Below, one piece after another: positions 19,083-27,462 of a stretch of DNA of 64,000 nt. The notes under the pieces were generated by a model. The model made no database searches. It saw only the letters and a program-made list of their open reading frames with translations, and was not told the origin of the DNA. The stretch's first letter is position 1, and each line of letters opens with the position of its first letter. The translations under genes were made by a program, and so were the position numbers. The stretch spans positions 620,001-684,000 of the forward strand of contig CATQHT010000001.1 of the NCBI GenBank assembly GCA_958296045.1, read 5' to 3'. Source of the DNA: Rhodothermales bacterium. GTDB taxonomy: Bacteria > Bacteroidota > Rhodothermia > Rhodothermales > Bin80.

Positions 19083-20414
19083 TCAGTCTTCGTTCCGACC
19101 ACGCAACTCCACGGTAAGGTCCCATCTGTCTCCGATGATCTCTGGTGAATGCGTAGCAACAATCGCTCTGAATTCGGTAACACATGCCGCCTCCTCGAGA
19201 TCCTGCACCCACTGTTCTTGCCAAGTGATGTGGAGCGAAAGTTCTGGCTCATCAATGAGAACGAGTGAATTGCTCGAAGCTTTAAACAGCAACTCGTAAA
19301 GCATGACTAGCTCGTGCTGCTCCCCCGAAGAGAGTTTCTCCAGATCCAAAGCAGTGCCGTCGATCTTGGTGACGCTCAGTCCCTCTGCGTTGACCGCTAC
19401 TTGCTTATGACGAAAGCGGCAGTTAGCGATTCTCTTGAAGGTGCTTACCTTGTTGTACAGCTCATCGAAGACCGCTAGTTTTTGCATTGCGTCGTGCGCG
19501 TACACCGCGAGTACGCCGCGCTGCGATTCATCAACGCGACTCAAATCGGGAATATCGAGGCCGTGCTGGTTCCCTGCTATCAGGCCCACGTCCTCCAGTT
19601 TCATGCGCATCCGGTCTATTGCGTCAAGGTCTTCGCGCAACGCTTCAACCGCGCGGCTCGAATGCATTTGGTCGGTAACCAACCGATTGGGAAAGGTGCG
19701 GTCAAGTAACTGGGATTTCGCTCCGTATTTAGCAATGGAGTCCTTGATGCGGCGACTGAGCTCTTGGGAATAATGGCTCACGGTCCGTGTTGTCTTGATT
19801 GCACGGTTATGCCGCCCCGGCCGTAATACGTGGGTCAATCGCTCAGTATCGATCAAGCGCACTGTAACGGAGCGCCTCATGTCCTGCAGCCAATCGGGGC
19901 CTTGAAGGAGGGCCGGTCTAGGTTGAAGACGCAGGGACTCCCAGTACGTTGTCCGTATATCGTCAAAATCGAATATGTACCCGGTCTCCAAGTTGAGCCA
20001 TTTGTCGTAATCAACTCGTTTAAGTTCCGGTATGATATCTTCTATAGCAGAAGCCGGAATCCTGCGGCTATCTTGGGCGAATGGAACGCGGGGAGGCTGA
20101 AAGATGTCGGTCGAATCTCCGAGTTTACGGATCAATGTAAGTGGCACCCGATCTCCAGTTTGACCGTGGCTCGCCGAATCTCTTCGCACGACCAGCTGCG
20201 TGCCGTCATCGAACGCAACGTCGACCTCTCTAAACGGGATGCTGCTAAGACGGCTTAGCGGCTCATTAAACAGTACATCGATGAGCTTCAGAATCGTGGT
20301 CTTACCGAAGCCGTTCGGACCGATGACCAGCATGATGCGCTCGCCGCTGGCAAATGCGAGATCGTGGTCAAAGTCGTTGAATAGACCCGTGACACGGATA
20401 CGATCGATTTTCAT
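19083..20414 (-). CDS. Stand-alone AAA/SMC-like ATPase, putative defence ATPase
   Basis: 443 residues with the OLD/RecF-like arrangement: Walker A GPNGFGKT at 32-39, a long insert with coiled segments, an ABC-type signature LSSGEQHE around 361-368, Walker B SLVLIDEPELSLH around 384-396 and a switch His in ATHSPEIIGDRWDL near 422. Such stand-alone ATPases occur in anti-phage modules (for example as PtuA-like or OLD-like partners) and act on DNA or a toxic effector. No HNH, TOPRIM or reverse-transcriptase partner is visible in the neighbouring 1 kb, which is occupied by an IS256 remnant upstream and an IS3 remnant downstream. Function therefore uncertain; intact in frame. Confidence 0.8.
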   Translation of the reverse strand: MKIDRIRVTGLFNDFDHDLAFASGERIMLVIGPNGFGKTTILKLIDVLFNEPLSRLSSIPFREVDVAFDDGTQLVVRRDSASHGQTGDRVPLTLIRKLGDSTDIFQPPRVPFAQDSRRIPASAIEDIIPELKRVDYDKWLNLETGYIFDFDDIRTTYWESLRLQPRPALLQGPDWLQDMRRSVTVRLIDTERLTHVLRPGRHNRAIKTTRTVSHYSQELSRRIKDSIAKYGAKSQLLDRTFPNRLVTDQMHSSRAVEALREDLDAIDRMRMKLEDVGLIAGNQHGLDIPDLSRVDESQRGVLAVYAHDAMQKLAVFDELYNKVSTFKRIANCRFRHKQVAVNAEGLSVTKIDGTALDLEKLSSGEQHELVMLYELLFKASSNSLVLIDEPELSLHITWQEQWVQDLEEAACVTEFRAIVATHSPEIIGDRWDLTVELRGRNED

Positions 20415-20565
20415 GGAGATCCTCCGAGTTGCGTCGCCATTATGCTAAGACAAACCAGAAGGTGCGGCGGCCATGATTCTCCGAATGTGGCTTGCGCCGG
20501 ATGCGGCGCCGGATACCAAAGGTGTCGAGGCATGGCTTCAAGGGTTGTTGGGCATAGGGCAGCAG

Positions 20566-21419
20566 TCATCGGTTTGGGGAGGGCTCAATCGAGTCTTGGG
20601 GCACACTATCTAGCAGAGCCTTTTGCAGCTTCGCCAGATGCTCCGCAGAGGGTAGTGTGCGTAATCGCGATTCGATGTTCAATATGGCCATCGCCACCCA
20701 CCGCTGACGCTGACTCGAGTTCACCCAGCGCTTGACCTTGCGTAAGCGGGCGCCGAGTCGACTCTTCAGGTTCTCAATGATGTTTGTGGTCAGCAAACTG
20801 CGCCCCAGTTCCTTCACGCCCCCCAGTCGGTGCAGCGTCAGGGTCTCCTTCATAGCCTCGGCCAGACTGTTGGCCGCTCGCATGTTCTGCTGCTGCAACT
20901 CCTGGTGAAACGTAGTCAACTCCTTTTTGGCCTCCTGGTACATTTCCTTCCGGTATGCGGCCTGCATTCGGCTCTTCGCCCGCCTTTTCTCTTACTCCTT
21001 CGTAATCTTGCTGGCTCCATTCTCCCGTTGGTGCTAAGTCCACTGCTGCACCTGCGCACGATGGCAAAGAGCGTTGCGGATCGCCTTGCGCAGCCCCTTG
21101 GCTGCATCAACGACGACAAGCAGGTCCTTATCAAAGGCACTTACAGGTAGCGCTTGACGGAGGGCGGGGTTTCCGCGACTTTCCGCTCCGTGCCAGACTG
21201 GCCCTGGAGCCGATCCAGCGCCTCCAGGGTGCTGGATTCTTGGGCAGCGTCAGAAGCTGTCCGATATCGCTTTTCGCTAAGCTTCGCGGTTTCGCAGTTG
21301 GGGCTGGTGGCCTCCACATCGTATCCGTCCAGAAGTCCGGTTATTTGAGCGCCCCAATTTAACTCCAGAGCGCAACACATGATTTGGTGGGACATATGGA
21401 CTGACAAGCGTGTTGGCAT
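20566..21419 (-). pseudogene. IS256 (mutator) family transposase remnant
   Basis: The last 133 codons (20967-20566) carry IS256-family signatures: SLLTTNIIENLKSRLGARLR, VKRWVNSSQRQRWVAMAIL and a terminal HLAKLQKALL. Upstream, out of frame, pieces such as LLVVVDAAKGLRKAIRNA and HQRENGASKI belong to the central catalytic region, and a string around 21400-21330 resembles the ALELNWGAQITGLLDGYD region. Several frameshifts and a missing N-terminus make it non-functional. Confidence 0.75.
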
Positions 21420-21704
21420 CCCGGTGGTTGCGTAAGGGATAGACCCAAGTTTATCAATGTAGTGGATTTGTTACGTGAGGTAACACATCCCTGACATACA
21501 GGGATGGTCAGAAGGGCGGGGTTTACCGGTGTGTTTTACATGTTCGCGTGCCTTTTAGAGCGGCGTCTTACTTTCATTCTGCGGGTGTACGTGCCGGTTT
21601 TGAGCCCCACTGCGCGGAAGACTTTACGGTGGAACGGCTTGAGGTCCTGGTCTTTCTTGAGCAGGGTACAATGGGTTGCGTTTTGTGGGAGCACGGTTGT
21701 TACG
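21420..21704 (-). pseudogene. Short transposase-like tail of unidentified family
   Basis: The minus-strand string VTTVLPQNATHC, LLKKDQDLKPFHRKVFRAVG (about 21710-21590) resembles the plus-strand string ITTVLPKSKHRYIVLKVDQK and LTPFLQRIIHCLGMSYDP at about 26785-26895, on the other side of IS21-A copy 2. Two diverged inverted remnants of one mobile family seem to flank that element. I cannot name the family. Confidence 0.35.
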
Positions 21705-21777
21705 TGCAAATTCCGATGGAAGTGCGCCACCAATTCTGGAGCAAGTGCGCCACGTACATGCACATGTGTGCATGGTA

Positions 21778-21785
21778 GTTGTTGG
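21778..21785. repeat. Target-site duplication of the IS66 element (left copy)
   Basis: GTTGTTGG at 21778-21785 is repeated at 24813-24820 on the other side of the element. The uninterrupted sequence is seen in IS21-A copy 1 after the CATGGTA at about 13890. Eight bases is the standard duplication for IS66. Confidence 0.92.
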
Positions 21786-22076
21786 GTAACCGTCCCGTAG
21801 ACTACATTGAATGCAGGCCGTGTGGCCATCTTATGTTTTGATGGGGTTCTATGTGGTTATGCCGTAGCCTCTGCTCCAGGCAGGTTGGGAGCATCCTCAG
21901 TCGTGACCTGACGGCTTGGATTTGCGATACCGAGCAGGTCTCTATGGGATTGCTTCAGGCATGTAGTGGTCGTCACCGGCGGGGAATAAGGGTCCCGTAG
22001 TGTACATATTACGCTGAGGGGCTTGAGTTGCCGATATTGTTACATCGGTCAGTGAGCAGCTTAACTGGGGGATGCA

Positions 22077-22391
22077 ATGGCATCGTTACGTCGTAGTTCG
22101 GAGGACATGTTTCCGCTGGTGGCGCGTTTTTTGGTGGTGCGCAGAGTCTGAAGGCGTTGTGCCTTGGGCACGGCTTGTCGGAGCGTGGTTTTTAATACTG
22201 GCGCAAGAAGTACGCGGCATCTGTGTCTCGGGCTTCGGGCGCCTTGGTGGAGGTATCGTCACTGGAGGTACATGAGCCGGCGTTGATAAAGGTCGAGTTT
22301 CCAGGCGGCGCGCGTCTGCGCGGGTACACGCCCGTATTGGCGGACTTTCTCGGATCGGCGTTACAGCGTGAGCGGAGCCAGTCATGTTAGC
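22077..22391 (+). pseudogene. tnpA: IS66 tnpA (Orf1) with frameshift and stop
   Basis: ATG at 22077 after GGGGG. It reads MASLRRSSEDMFPLVARF, then shifts frame at a T6 run near 22124-22129, continuing GGAQSLKALCLGHGLSERGF, a TAA, then YWRKKYAASVSRASGALVEV and LIKVEFPGGARLRGYTPVLA. The helix-turn-helix-like start and the YWRKKY motif are typical of IS66 Orf1. The reconstructed stop (TAG at 22389-22391) overlaps the tnpB start, as in intact elements. Broken by at least two lesions. Confidence 0.7.
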
Positions 22392-22722
22392 ATTGGGGCC
22401 GTCGCACGTGTTTCATTTTTACCGGGAGCCTACGGACATGCGCAAGGGCTTTGACGGGTTGTGCGGTCTGGTGCGCTCGGGCATGAAGCGTGATCCTTTC
22501 TTGGGCGATGTGTTCGTTTTCATCAACCGCCGTCGGACATATATCACATTTCTGGTTTGGGACCGCAGCGGCTGGGTTTTGTACTACAAGCGCCTCGAGT
22601 CGCGGACGTTTGAGCTTCTAGAGACCGCGACGCCTTTATGGACGGAGCTCATGATGCCCTTGGACGGGGTGCAGCTTTCGACGGTACGCTATCGACGCCG
22701 GTTTCGGGGTTCCGATTCATAA
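22384..22722 (+). CDS. tnpB: IS66 family accessory protein TnpB (Orf2)
   Basis: 112 residues, the usual size. Motifs FYREPTDMRKGFDGLCGLV, GDVFVFINRRRTYITFLVWD and GWVLYYKRLESRTFELL are diagnostic of IS66 Orf2. Its biochemical role in transposition is still unclear for the family. The start overlaps the end of the broken tnpA. The C-terminus (RYRRRFRGSDS) is slightly atypical but the frame is intact. Confidence 0.93.
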   Translation: MLALGPSHVFHFYREPTDMRKGFDGLCGLVRSGMKRDPFLGDVFVFINRRRTYITFLVWDRSGWVLYYKRLESRTFELLETATPLWTELMMPLDGVQLSTVRYRRRFRGSDS

Positions 22723-22777
22723 GTATCTTCACATAAAATTCTCGAAACTACTTGCAAATGCCGTGAGTTAATAGGGC

Positions 22778-24412
22778 GTGCCAAGTATCCCTGCCCAGGA
22801 GCACCCCTGTCCGCGTTGCGCGAGGCTCGAGCCGGACCATTGCGCGGTGGTCGAGCGACTTCGTTCGGAGCGTGACCATTGGCGGCGCCTGCATAGCGAG
22901 GAGCGTACGCAACGGCGGCGGTTGGAGGCAACGCGCGCAGGTCTGGCCGAGGATATGGCCAAGCTCAATGACCAGCTCAGTGAGCTCTCCCAAAAGCTCT
23001 TCGGCAGCACAAGCGAGCGCTTAAAGGCGCCTGTGAGCGACGACATCCGCGCGACAGCGGATCAGAAGCCGCCACAGTCAGCGACAGCAGATACGTCGGC
23101 CTCGCGTCCGGGTGTACAGGGCACACCGACTAAGGACCATCGCGCGAACGCCAAACCCAAGACGCGGCGCCAAGGGCAGCGTAGCAAACTGCCAGACGAC
23201 CTGCCAAGGGAAGAGATCTTTCTTAACCCCGAAGGGGACCTGGAAGGCTGGAAACCGATTCGAATTGAGAGTACCAAGGTGGTAGCGTGGGTGCCAGGGT
23301 ACCTGAAGGAGATCCACTATAGGCGCCGCGTATTTGCGCATAGCACCGATCCTTCGAAGGGGCTGCGTATCGCTCCACTCCCTGCGCGCACTATTCCCAG
23401 CGGGCGAGTACATGAATCGTTGCTGGCGCACCTTGTTACGTCCAAAGTCGAGGATGGTCTACCGCTTTACCGCCTAGCCAAGATAATAGAGCGCGGCTCG
23501 GGCTATAAGATCCCATCGTCCACCATGGGAAACTGGATGGATAAGGTAGGCTTTGACCTGGAACAGCTCGCGCTTGCCGTGGCCGATCAGGTACGCAAGA
23601 GCGGATACCTGCAGGTGGACGAGACCACGATCCGCGTGCAGGATCGCAAGAAGAAAGGGTCCACTCATCGCGGATACTTCTGGGTCTACCATTGCCCTAA
23701 ACAGAAGCTGCTGGTCTACCAATACGCACCCGGACGCGGAAGCAAGGTGCCAAGAGGATTCCTGCATGGGTTCCAGGGCGTGCTGCATACCGACGGATAT
23801 GTCGCCTACGAGACCTTCATTCGGGATGTCGGCATCATACTGGCCAACTGCTGGGCCCATACGCGACGCAAATTTTACCAAGCCCTCCGTACCGATCCCG
23901 ACAGAGCTGCCTTCGTGCTGAAGGAAATAGGAAAGCTCTACCGGATAGAAGCGCAGCTGCGCGAGAACCATGCCTCTGCAGAACAACGACGCATCGCGCG
24001 GCAGCAAAAGGCCAAACCCGTATTGCGCCACCTTAAATCGTGGCTCCAGCAGCAGAATACGCTCCCAAAGGGATTACTGGGCAAGGCCAAGCACTACACG
24101 CTGGCGCGGTGGGACCGGCTGTGCCGATACATCGACGACGGACGCCTGGAAATTGATACCAACGCCGTCGAAAGGGCCATGCGCACGGTTGCGATCGGCC
24201 GCAAAAACTACCTCTTCTGCGGATCCCACCACGCAGCCAAGCAGATGGCCACCTTCTACACGCTCCTGGCAACGTGCCGGTTGCATGGCGTTAATCCCGT
24301 AAAATGGCTCGAAGATGTGCTGCCACGCATTGCAGCGGGACATCCAGCCAAAAAGATCCACCTGCTACTACCTCACCAGTGGCAGCCACTCCATCCCCCG
24401 GCACCTCCATAG
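22778..24412 (+). CDS. tnpC: IS66 family transposase TnpC
   Basis: 544 residues from GTG at 22778 (preceded by ATAGGGC). Order of parts: an N-terminal coiled-coil/leucine-zipper stretch with LSQKLFGSTSERL, a zf-IS66-like region, then the DDE domain with D281 (YLQVDETTIRV), D339 (LHTDGYVAY) and E465 (DTNAVERAMR), and the C-terminal FCGSHHAAKQMATFYTLLAT and NPVKWLEDVLPRI. All expected catalytic residues are present and the frame is intact. With tnpA broken, autonomous mobility is doubtful. Confidence 0.95.
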   Translation: MPSIPAQEHPCPRCARLEPDHCAVVERLRSERDHWRRLHSEERTQRRRLEATRAGLAEDMAKLNDQLSELSQKLFGSTSERLKAPVSDDIRATADQKPPQSATADTSASRPGVQGTPTKDHRANAKPKTRRQGQRSKLPDDLPREEIFLNPEGDLEGWKPIRIESTKVVAWVPGYLKEIHYRRRVFAHSTDPSKGLRIAPLPARTIPSGRVHESLLAHLVTSKVEDGLPLYRLAKIIERGSGYKIPSSTMGNWMDKVGFDLEQLALAVADQVRKSGYLQVDETTIRVQDRKKKGSTHRGYFWVYHCPKQKLLVYQYAPGRGSKVPRGFLHGFQGVLHTDGYVAYETFIRDVGIILANCWAHTRRKFYQALRTDPDRAAFVLKEIGKLYRIEAQLRENHASAEQRRIARQQKAKPVLRHLKSWLQQQNTLPKGLLGKAKHYTLARWDRLCRYIDDGRLEIDTNAVERAMRTVAIGRKNYLFCGSHHAAKQMATFYTLLATCRLHGVNPVKWLEDVLPRIAAGHPAKKIHLLLPHQWQPLHPPAPP

Positions 24413-24812
24413 AAGGATGCGCGGAGCAAGACCATGAACCATACTCTGCTACCTCCATCCGTACGTAATACTGCACCTACGATCCGCCCTTGCATACGCG
24501 GCTATACCTGCGTGACTACGCCGCCTACATGCCAAAACAGCACTTCAATCCCAGTCCGCACTGCAGCCACATAGCCGCTCGATCATTGACTAGGTGCGCC
24601 CTCAATAGAAGATCACCCGCACCCGCAACCAGACTCCCAAAGAACATCGGCGAATAGCGATACCTGTCAGAGCTACCAATCATGGCTGCTCTGCCGAGTT
24701 GAGGATACCTCAACCTGCCCGAAGCCGAGGCTACCGCATAGCCATAGAAGACCGCACCAAAATATAAGCAGGGCAAACCTCCCGGCTTAAATGCTGTCTA
24801 CGGGACGGTTAC
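24413..24812 (-). repeat. Extended right end of IS66, with a conserved small frame
   Basis: The 400 bases after tnpC hold no gene on the plus strand. On the minus strand an 83-codon frame (24776-24525) contains MPCLYFGAVFYGYAVASASG and LGRAAMIGS; close relatives are readable at 52449 (MPCLCLGVVLYGYAV) and 56539 (PCLCWGVVFFGYAITSASG), in the same position relative to the IS66 terminus. This could be just nucleotide conservation of the long inverted repeat, or a small protein. Confidence 0.5.
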
Positions 24813-24922
24813 GTTGTTGGGGCTGTTGGAGCTGGTGTGATCGGGGGTATAACGTCGTGTAGAAGGTCCCCTTATCATCGTTATTCTGGGTCTTTGTTTA
24901 ATCAGACAAGAGGCCCAGCGCC

Positions 24923-25694
24923 ATGGCAACCCGTCGTATTCCCATGAAGAGAGTTAGGCGCATTTTGGTGCTTTACTTTGAGCGATCCTACTCTGAGCGC
25001 CGAATCGCTCAGCATGTAGGAGTTGGTCGTCGTACGGTATCTCGCACGCTTTCGCGGTTGCAGCTGTCGGGATTGACCTGGGCGCAGTGCAAGGAGTTGA
25101 GTGATATCGATCTACAGAACAAGCTTCACGGATCGTCTGCGCCGCAGCGCGCCACGGATCGTCCATTACCGGACTGGGATAAGGTTCACCGGCAGCGGCT
25201 GGAGTGCTCGTATTTGACGCTGCGAACGCTATGGCTCGAGTACAAGGAGAAGCATCCGAATGGCTTGAGGTACAGCCAGTCCTGCAAGCGGTATGGTGAC
25301 TGGCGCAGGAGCGATCCGCGCGTGGACATGCGCCTGCGGCATCGTGCGGGCGACAAGCTTTTCATAGACTACTCGGGCAAGCGGCCGTCGCTTATTGACC
25401 CGTCAACGGGCAAGGCGCGCGAGGTGGAGCTGTTCGTAGCAGCGCTGGGCGCTTCGCATTACGTCTATGCGGAGGCCACGCTGACGCAGAAGTATAAGGA
25501 CGTGTGTATGTCGCTCCGCCGCTGCCTAGAAGCGTTAGGGGGCGTTCCCCGCATGGTGGTGCCCGATACATTGAGACGGCCGTAGCCCGCGTGAACCGGG
25601 GCGACGTACCGAAGATCAACGCCAAATTTCAGGAGCTGACCGATCATTACGACTGTGCTGTGGTGCCTACTCGTCCACGACATCCACAGGACAA
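24923..25694 (+). pseudogene. istA: istA of IS21-A copy 2 (5' part only, frameshifted)
   Basis: Matches the first ~255 codons of the copy at 14007 with scattered substitutions. At about 25565-25575 the sequence GATACATTGAGACGG replaces GACAACATGAAGACGG, shifting the frame right at the second catalytic Asp (VVPDN); reading continues in another frame to PRHPQDN at 25694, where homology stops abruptly at the group II intron fragment. Confidence 0.88.
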
Positions 25695-25905
25695 TACAAG
25701 CGGTTGCGGCGCAGCAAGCGCCGTGCATACCACTGGTTAAAGTTTATGGCGCACCGAAACCCGAACCTGTTCGTTCACTGGCCGGAGCTCCACGGACCCT
25801 CTCTATTCAAATCCAGGCGGCTGCATGAGAAGAGCCGTGTGAGGTGAGAGTCTCACGCACGGTTTTGTGAGAGCCTGGGGGTGAGATTCCCCCAGGCTAC
25901 TCGAC
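25695..25905 (+). mobile_element. 3' end of a group II intron (maturase C-terminus plus domains V and VI)
   Basis: 25695-25775 reads YKRLRRSKRRAYHWLKF then HRNPNLFVHWPEL, the conserved C-terminus of group II intron reverse transcriptase/maturases. Domain V lies at about 25832-25865: GAGCCGTG pairs with CACGGTTT and an inner TGAG/CTCA stem carries a purine loop. It is followed by a domain VI-like hairpin (AGCCTGGGGG / CCCCCAGGCT at about 25872-25898) and the 3' boundary near CTACTCGAC (25905). The 5' intron and most of the maturase are absent, so this is an immobile fragment. Confidence 0.88.
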
Positions 25906-26075
25906 ATGCTAAGAACGTGAGGCTGCCTGTACGCCGCACCCTGCAAGCGGCGCTTCTGCTAGTAGCAGTAATGGGCGGCTATCAGAATCGAAGTCGCGAT
26001 GGACCGCCCGGCTTTCAGATCATGTGGCGCGGATTAGAACGACTATCCACCTTTTGCATTGCGTACGAAATGCTG
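25906..26075 (+). pseudogene. IS4-family transposase C-terminal fragment
   Basis: Immediately after the intron end the frame reads LPVRRTLQAALLLVAVMGGY and RDGPPGFQIMWRGLERL, the C-terminal motif (LGGYxxRxxDGPPGxxxxWRGLxRL) of IS4/Tn5-type transposases. No upstream part is present. It is probably what remains of the IS into which the intron had inserted before both were brought here. Confidence 0.65.
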
Positions 26076-26398
26076 CCAGCAGCGTATCGAGAAGGACTTG
26101 GTTACGACTATGGCCATGGGAGCAGTATACTTTCTTGACCCTGTCGCGCAACGACGCACGAGCCATAGGCACGCCACCACGGAGCAGCACGGGCATCGTA
26201 AGCAGCGGATACCCCTAAGGCATGTCTGAACGCACATTGAGTAACGGCATGTCGAAACCTTACGGACGATGAAGGGCAAAAAGTCAGCAAGGGTGCTCGG
26301 CATGATCACTCATAGCCGCGACCTGAGCACTATTGCTGGGCCTGAAGATAGATCCAATGCACCCGCTGAGTCGTCAGACTAGTTCACTATATGGGTAA
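26076..26398. other. Unassigned debris inside IS21-A copy 2
   Basis: About 320 bases between the IS4-type fragment and the istB remnant. No open frame of note and no motif I recognise. Presumably further mobile-element junk. Confidence 0.35.
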
Positions 26399-26627
26399 CG
26401 AGCAGCACTACCTCCTGGAGCTGTTCGACGACCGATACCAGAGTCGGTCCACCATCGCGACCAGCCAAGTCCCCGTGGAACAATGGCACGACACCATGGA
26501 AGACCCTACCTTGGCCGATGCCATCCTTGACCGACTGGTTCACAATGCACACCACATCTCACTCAAGGGTGAACCCATGCGCAAAACCCACGCCCTGCGG
26601 AGCATCAAACCCTACGACCAGGCATGA
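26399..26627 (+). pseudogene. istB: istB 3' remnant of IS21-A copy 2
   Basis: Encodes the last ~75 residues of IstB ([20 protein letters not shown], then [20 protein letters not shown]), nearly identical to the copy at 15581. The ATPase core is missing. Confidence 0.9.
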
Positions 26628-26729
26628 CACATACACATGTGTGCCAAGGCCGATTTCATGCCCCTGACGCAAGACGTAGGGTGGCGCGCTTGAAGCCGGA
26701 ATTGGTGGCGCAATGGATCGGAATAGGCA

Positions 26730-27462
26730 CAGTCCATGAAAGCTGGGATGCGCTCCGCTTCAGACGCAACCAGATCCATCGGATTACCACGGTGCTGCCA
26801 AAGAGTAAGCACCGCTATATTGTCCTCAAAGTGGATCAGAAGTTGACGCCATTCTTGCAGCGAATCATCCATTGTCTGGGCATGAGCTACGATCCCGCGG
26901 CGACAAGAAGCAAGGAGGAATACTCCAGTGAGCCGAGCGATCTGGAAAAACCTCCTAACCCATGAATCCTGTGATGCTCCTCATGCTTACCACCCGTACC
27001 CACTCCAGAAGGAGTAGCGTGAGCTGTGTCCGATTCGGACAGATGAGCCCCGATCAAGGGGCCCCAATACGACGAAGGACACGCAAGACAGGGGCGAACA
27101 CCCCCTAAACCACCACCGACCGCTCCGGTAATCAGCAAGGCTCCATAGCACCCGGAAAAACGCCCCCAAAACGGGGACAGGGGAGGTCCGATCTCTCACT
27201 TCACTACAAGTGACAAAGTCGAGCTAGGCGCATACTGCCGGAAGTCGTGCAAGCGCATGCCGGCGATATCGGCCCGTTTCCGCGGGCGCAGATACTTATC
27301 GGCGGGCATGACCCATGCAACGCCGCCACTCCTTAAGGCTCACTTACCCCGTGCCCTGCTGGTCAATAGCGGACATGGTCGGACTGTAAGACTTCCTGCG
27401 CTACAGACTCCTAGAACCCTGCCAGCGAATGCCCCGTGCATCCCTCTCGGGTGAGCACCAGA
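26730..27462. other. Flank of IS21-A copy 2 with transposase-like tail; otherwise empty
   Basis: 26740-26900 encodes in plus frame WDALRFRRNQIHRITTVLP and LTPFLQRIIHCLGMSYDP, a short remnant related (inverted) to the one left of the element. On the minus strand 27138-26890 there is a Gly-rich hydrophobic run (ALLITGAVGGGLGGV) without a start or family. 27140-27462 shows nothing I can support. Confidence 0.35.

Larger units (their letters stand above)
21786..24812 (+). mobile_element. IS66-family insertion sequence (3027 bp)
   Basis: Terminal inverted repeats start GTAACCGTCCCGTAGAC at both ends and are flanked by the 8-base duplication GTTGTTGG. The ends are unusually long imperfect inverted repeats: blocks such as CTTATRTTTTG, TATGCSGTAGCCTC and GGCAGGTTG recur in the same order for about 130 bases. 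The gene order is tnpA (broken), tnpB, tnpC, as in canonical IS66. The element sits inside IS21-A copy 2. Related solo ends occur at 52413, 56503 and 62425. Confidence 0.93.
21705..26729 (+). mobile_element. IS21-family element 'A', copy 2, split and degraded
   Basis: The left terminus TGCAAATTCCGAT starts at 21705, and the right terminus ends ...GGAATAGGCA at 26729. Homology with copy 1 runs 21705-21785, is interrupted by an IS66-family element (21786-24812), resumes 24821-25694 (istA 5' part), is replaced by foreign debris (25695-26398: group II intron 3' end and IS4-type fragment), and ends with the istB 3' end and right terminus (26399-26729). About 700 bases of istA/istB are missing. Non-functional. 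Confidence 0.8.

Noticed and set aside
19083-20414. Septu or retron assignment for the stand-alone ATPase
   Set aside because: No HNH (PtuB) gene or reverse transcriptase nearby; P-loop motifs alone do not justify a system name.
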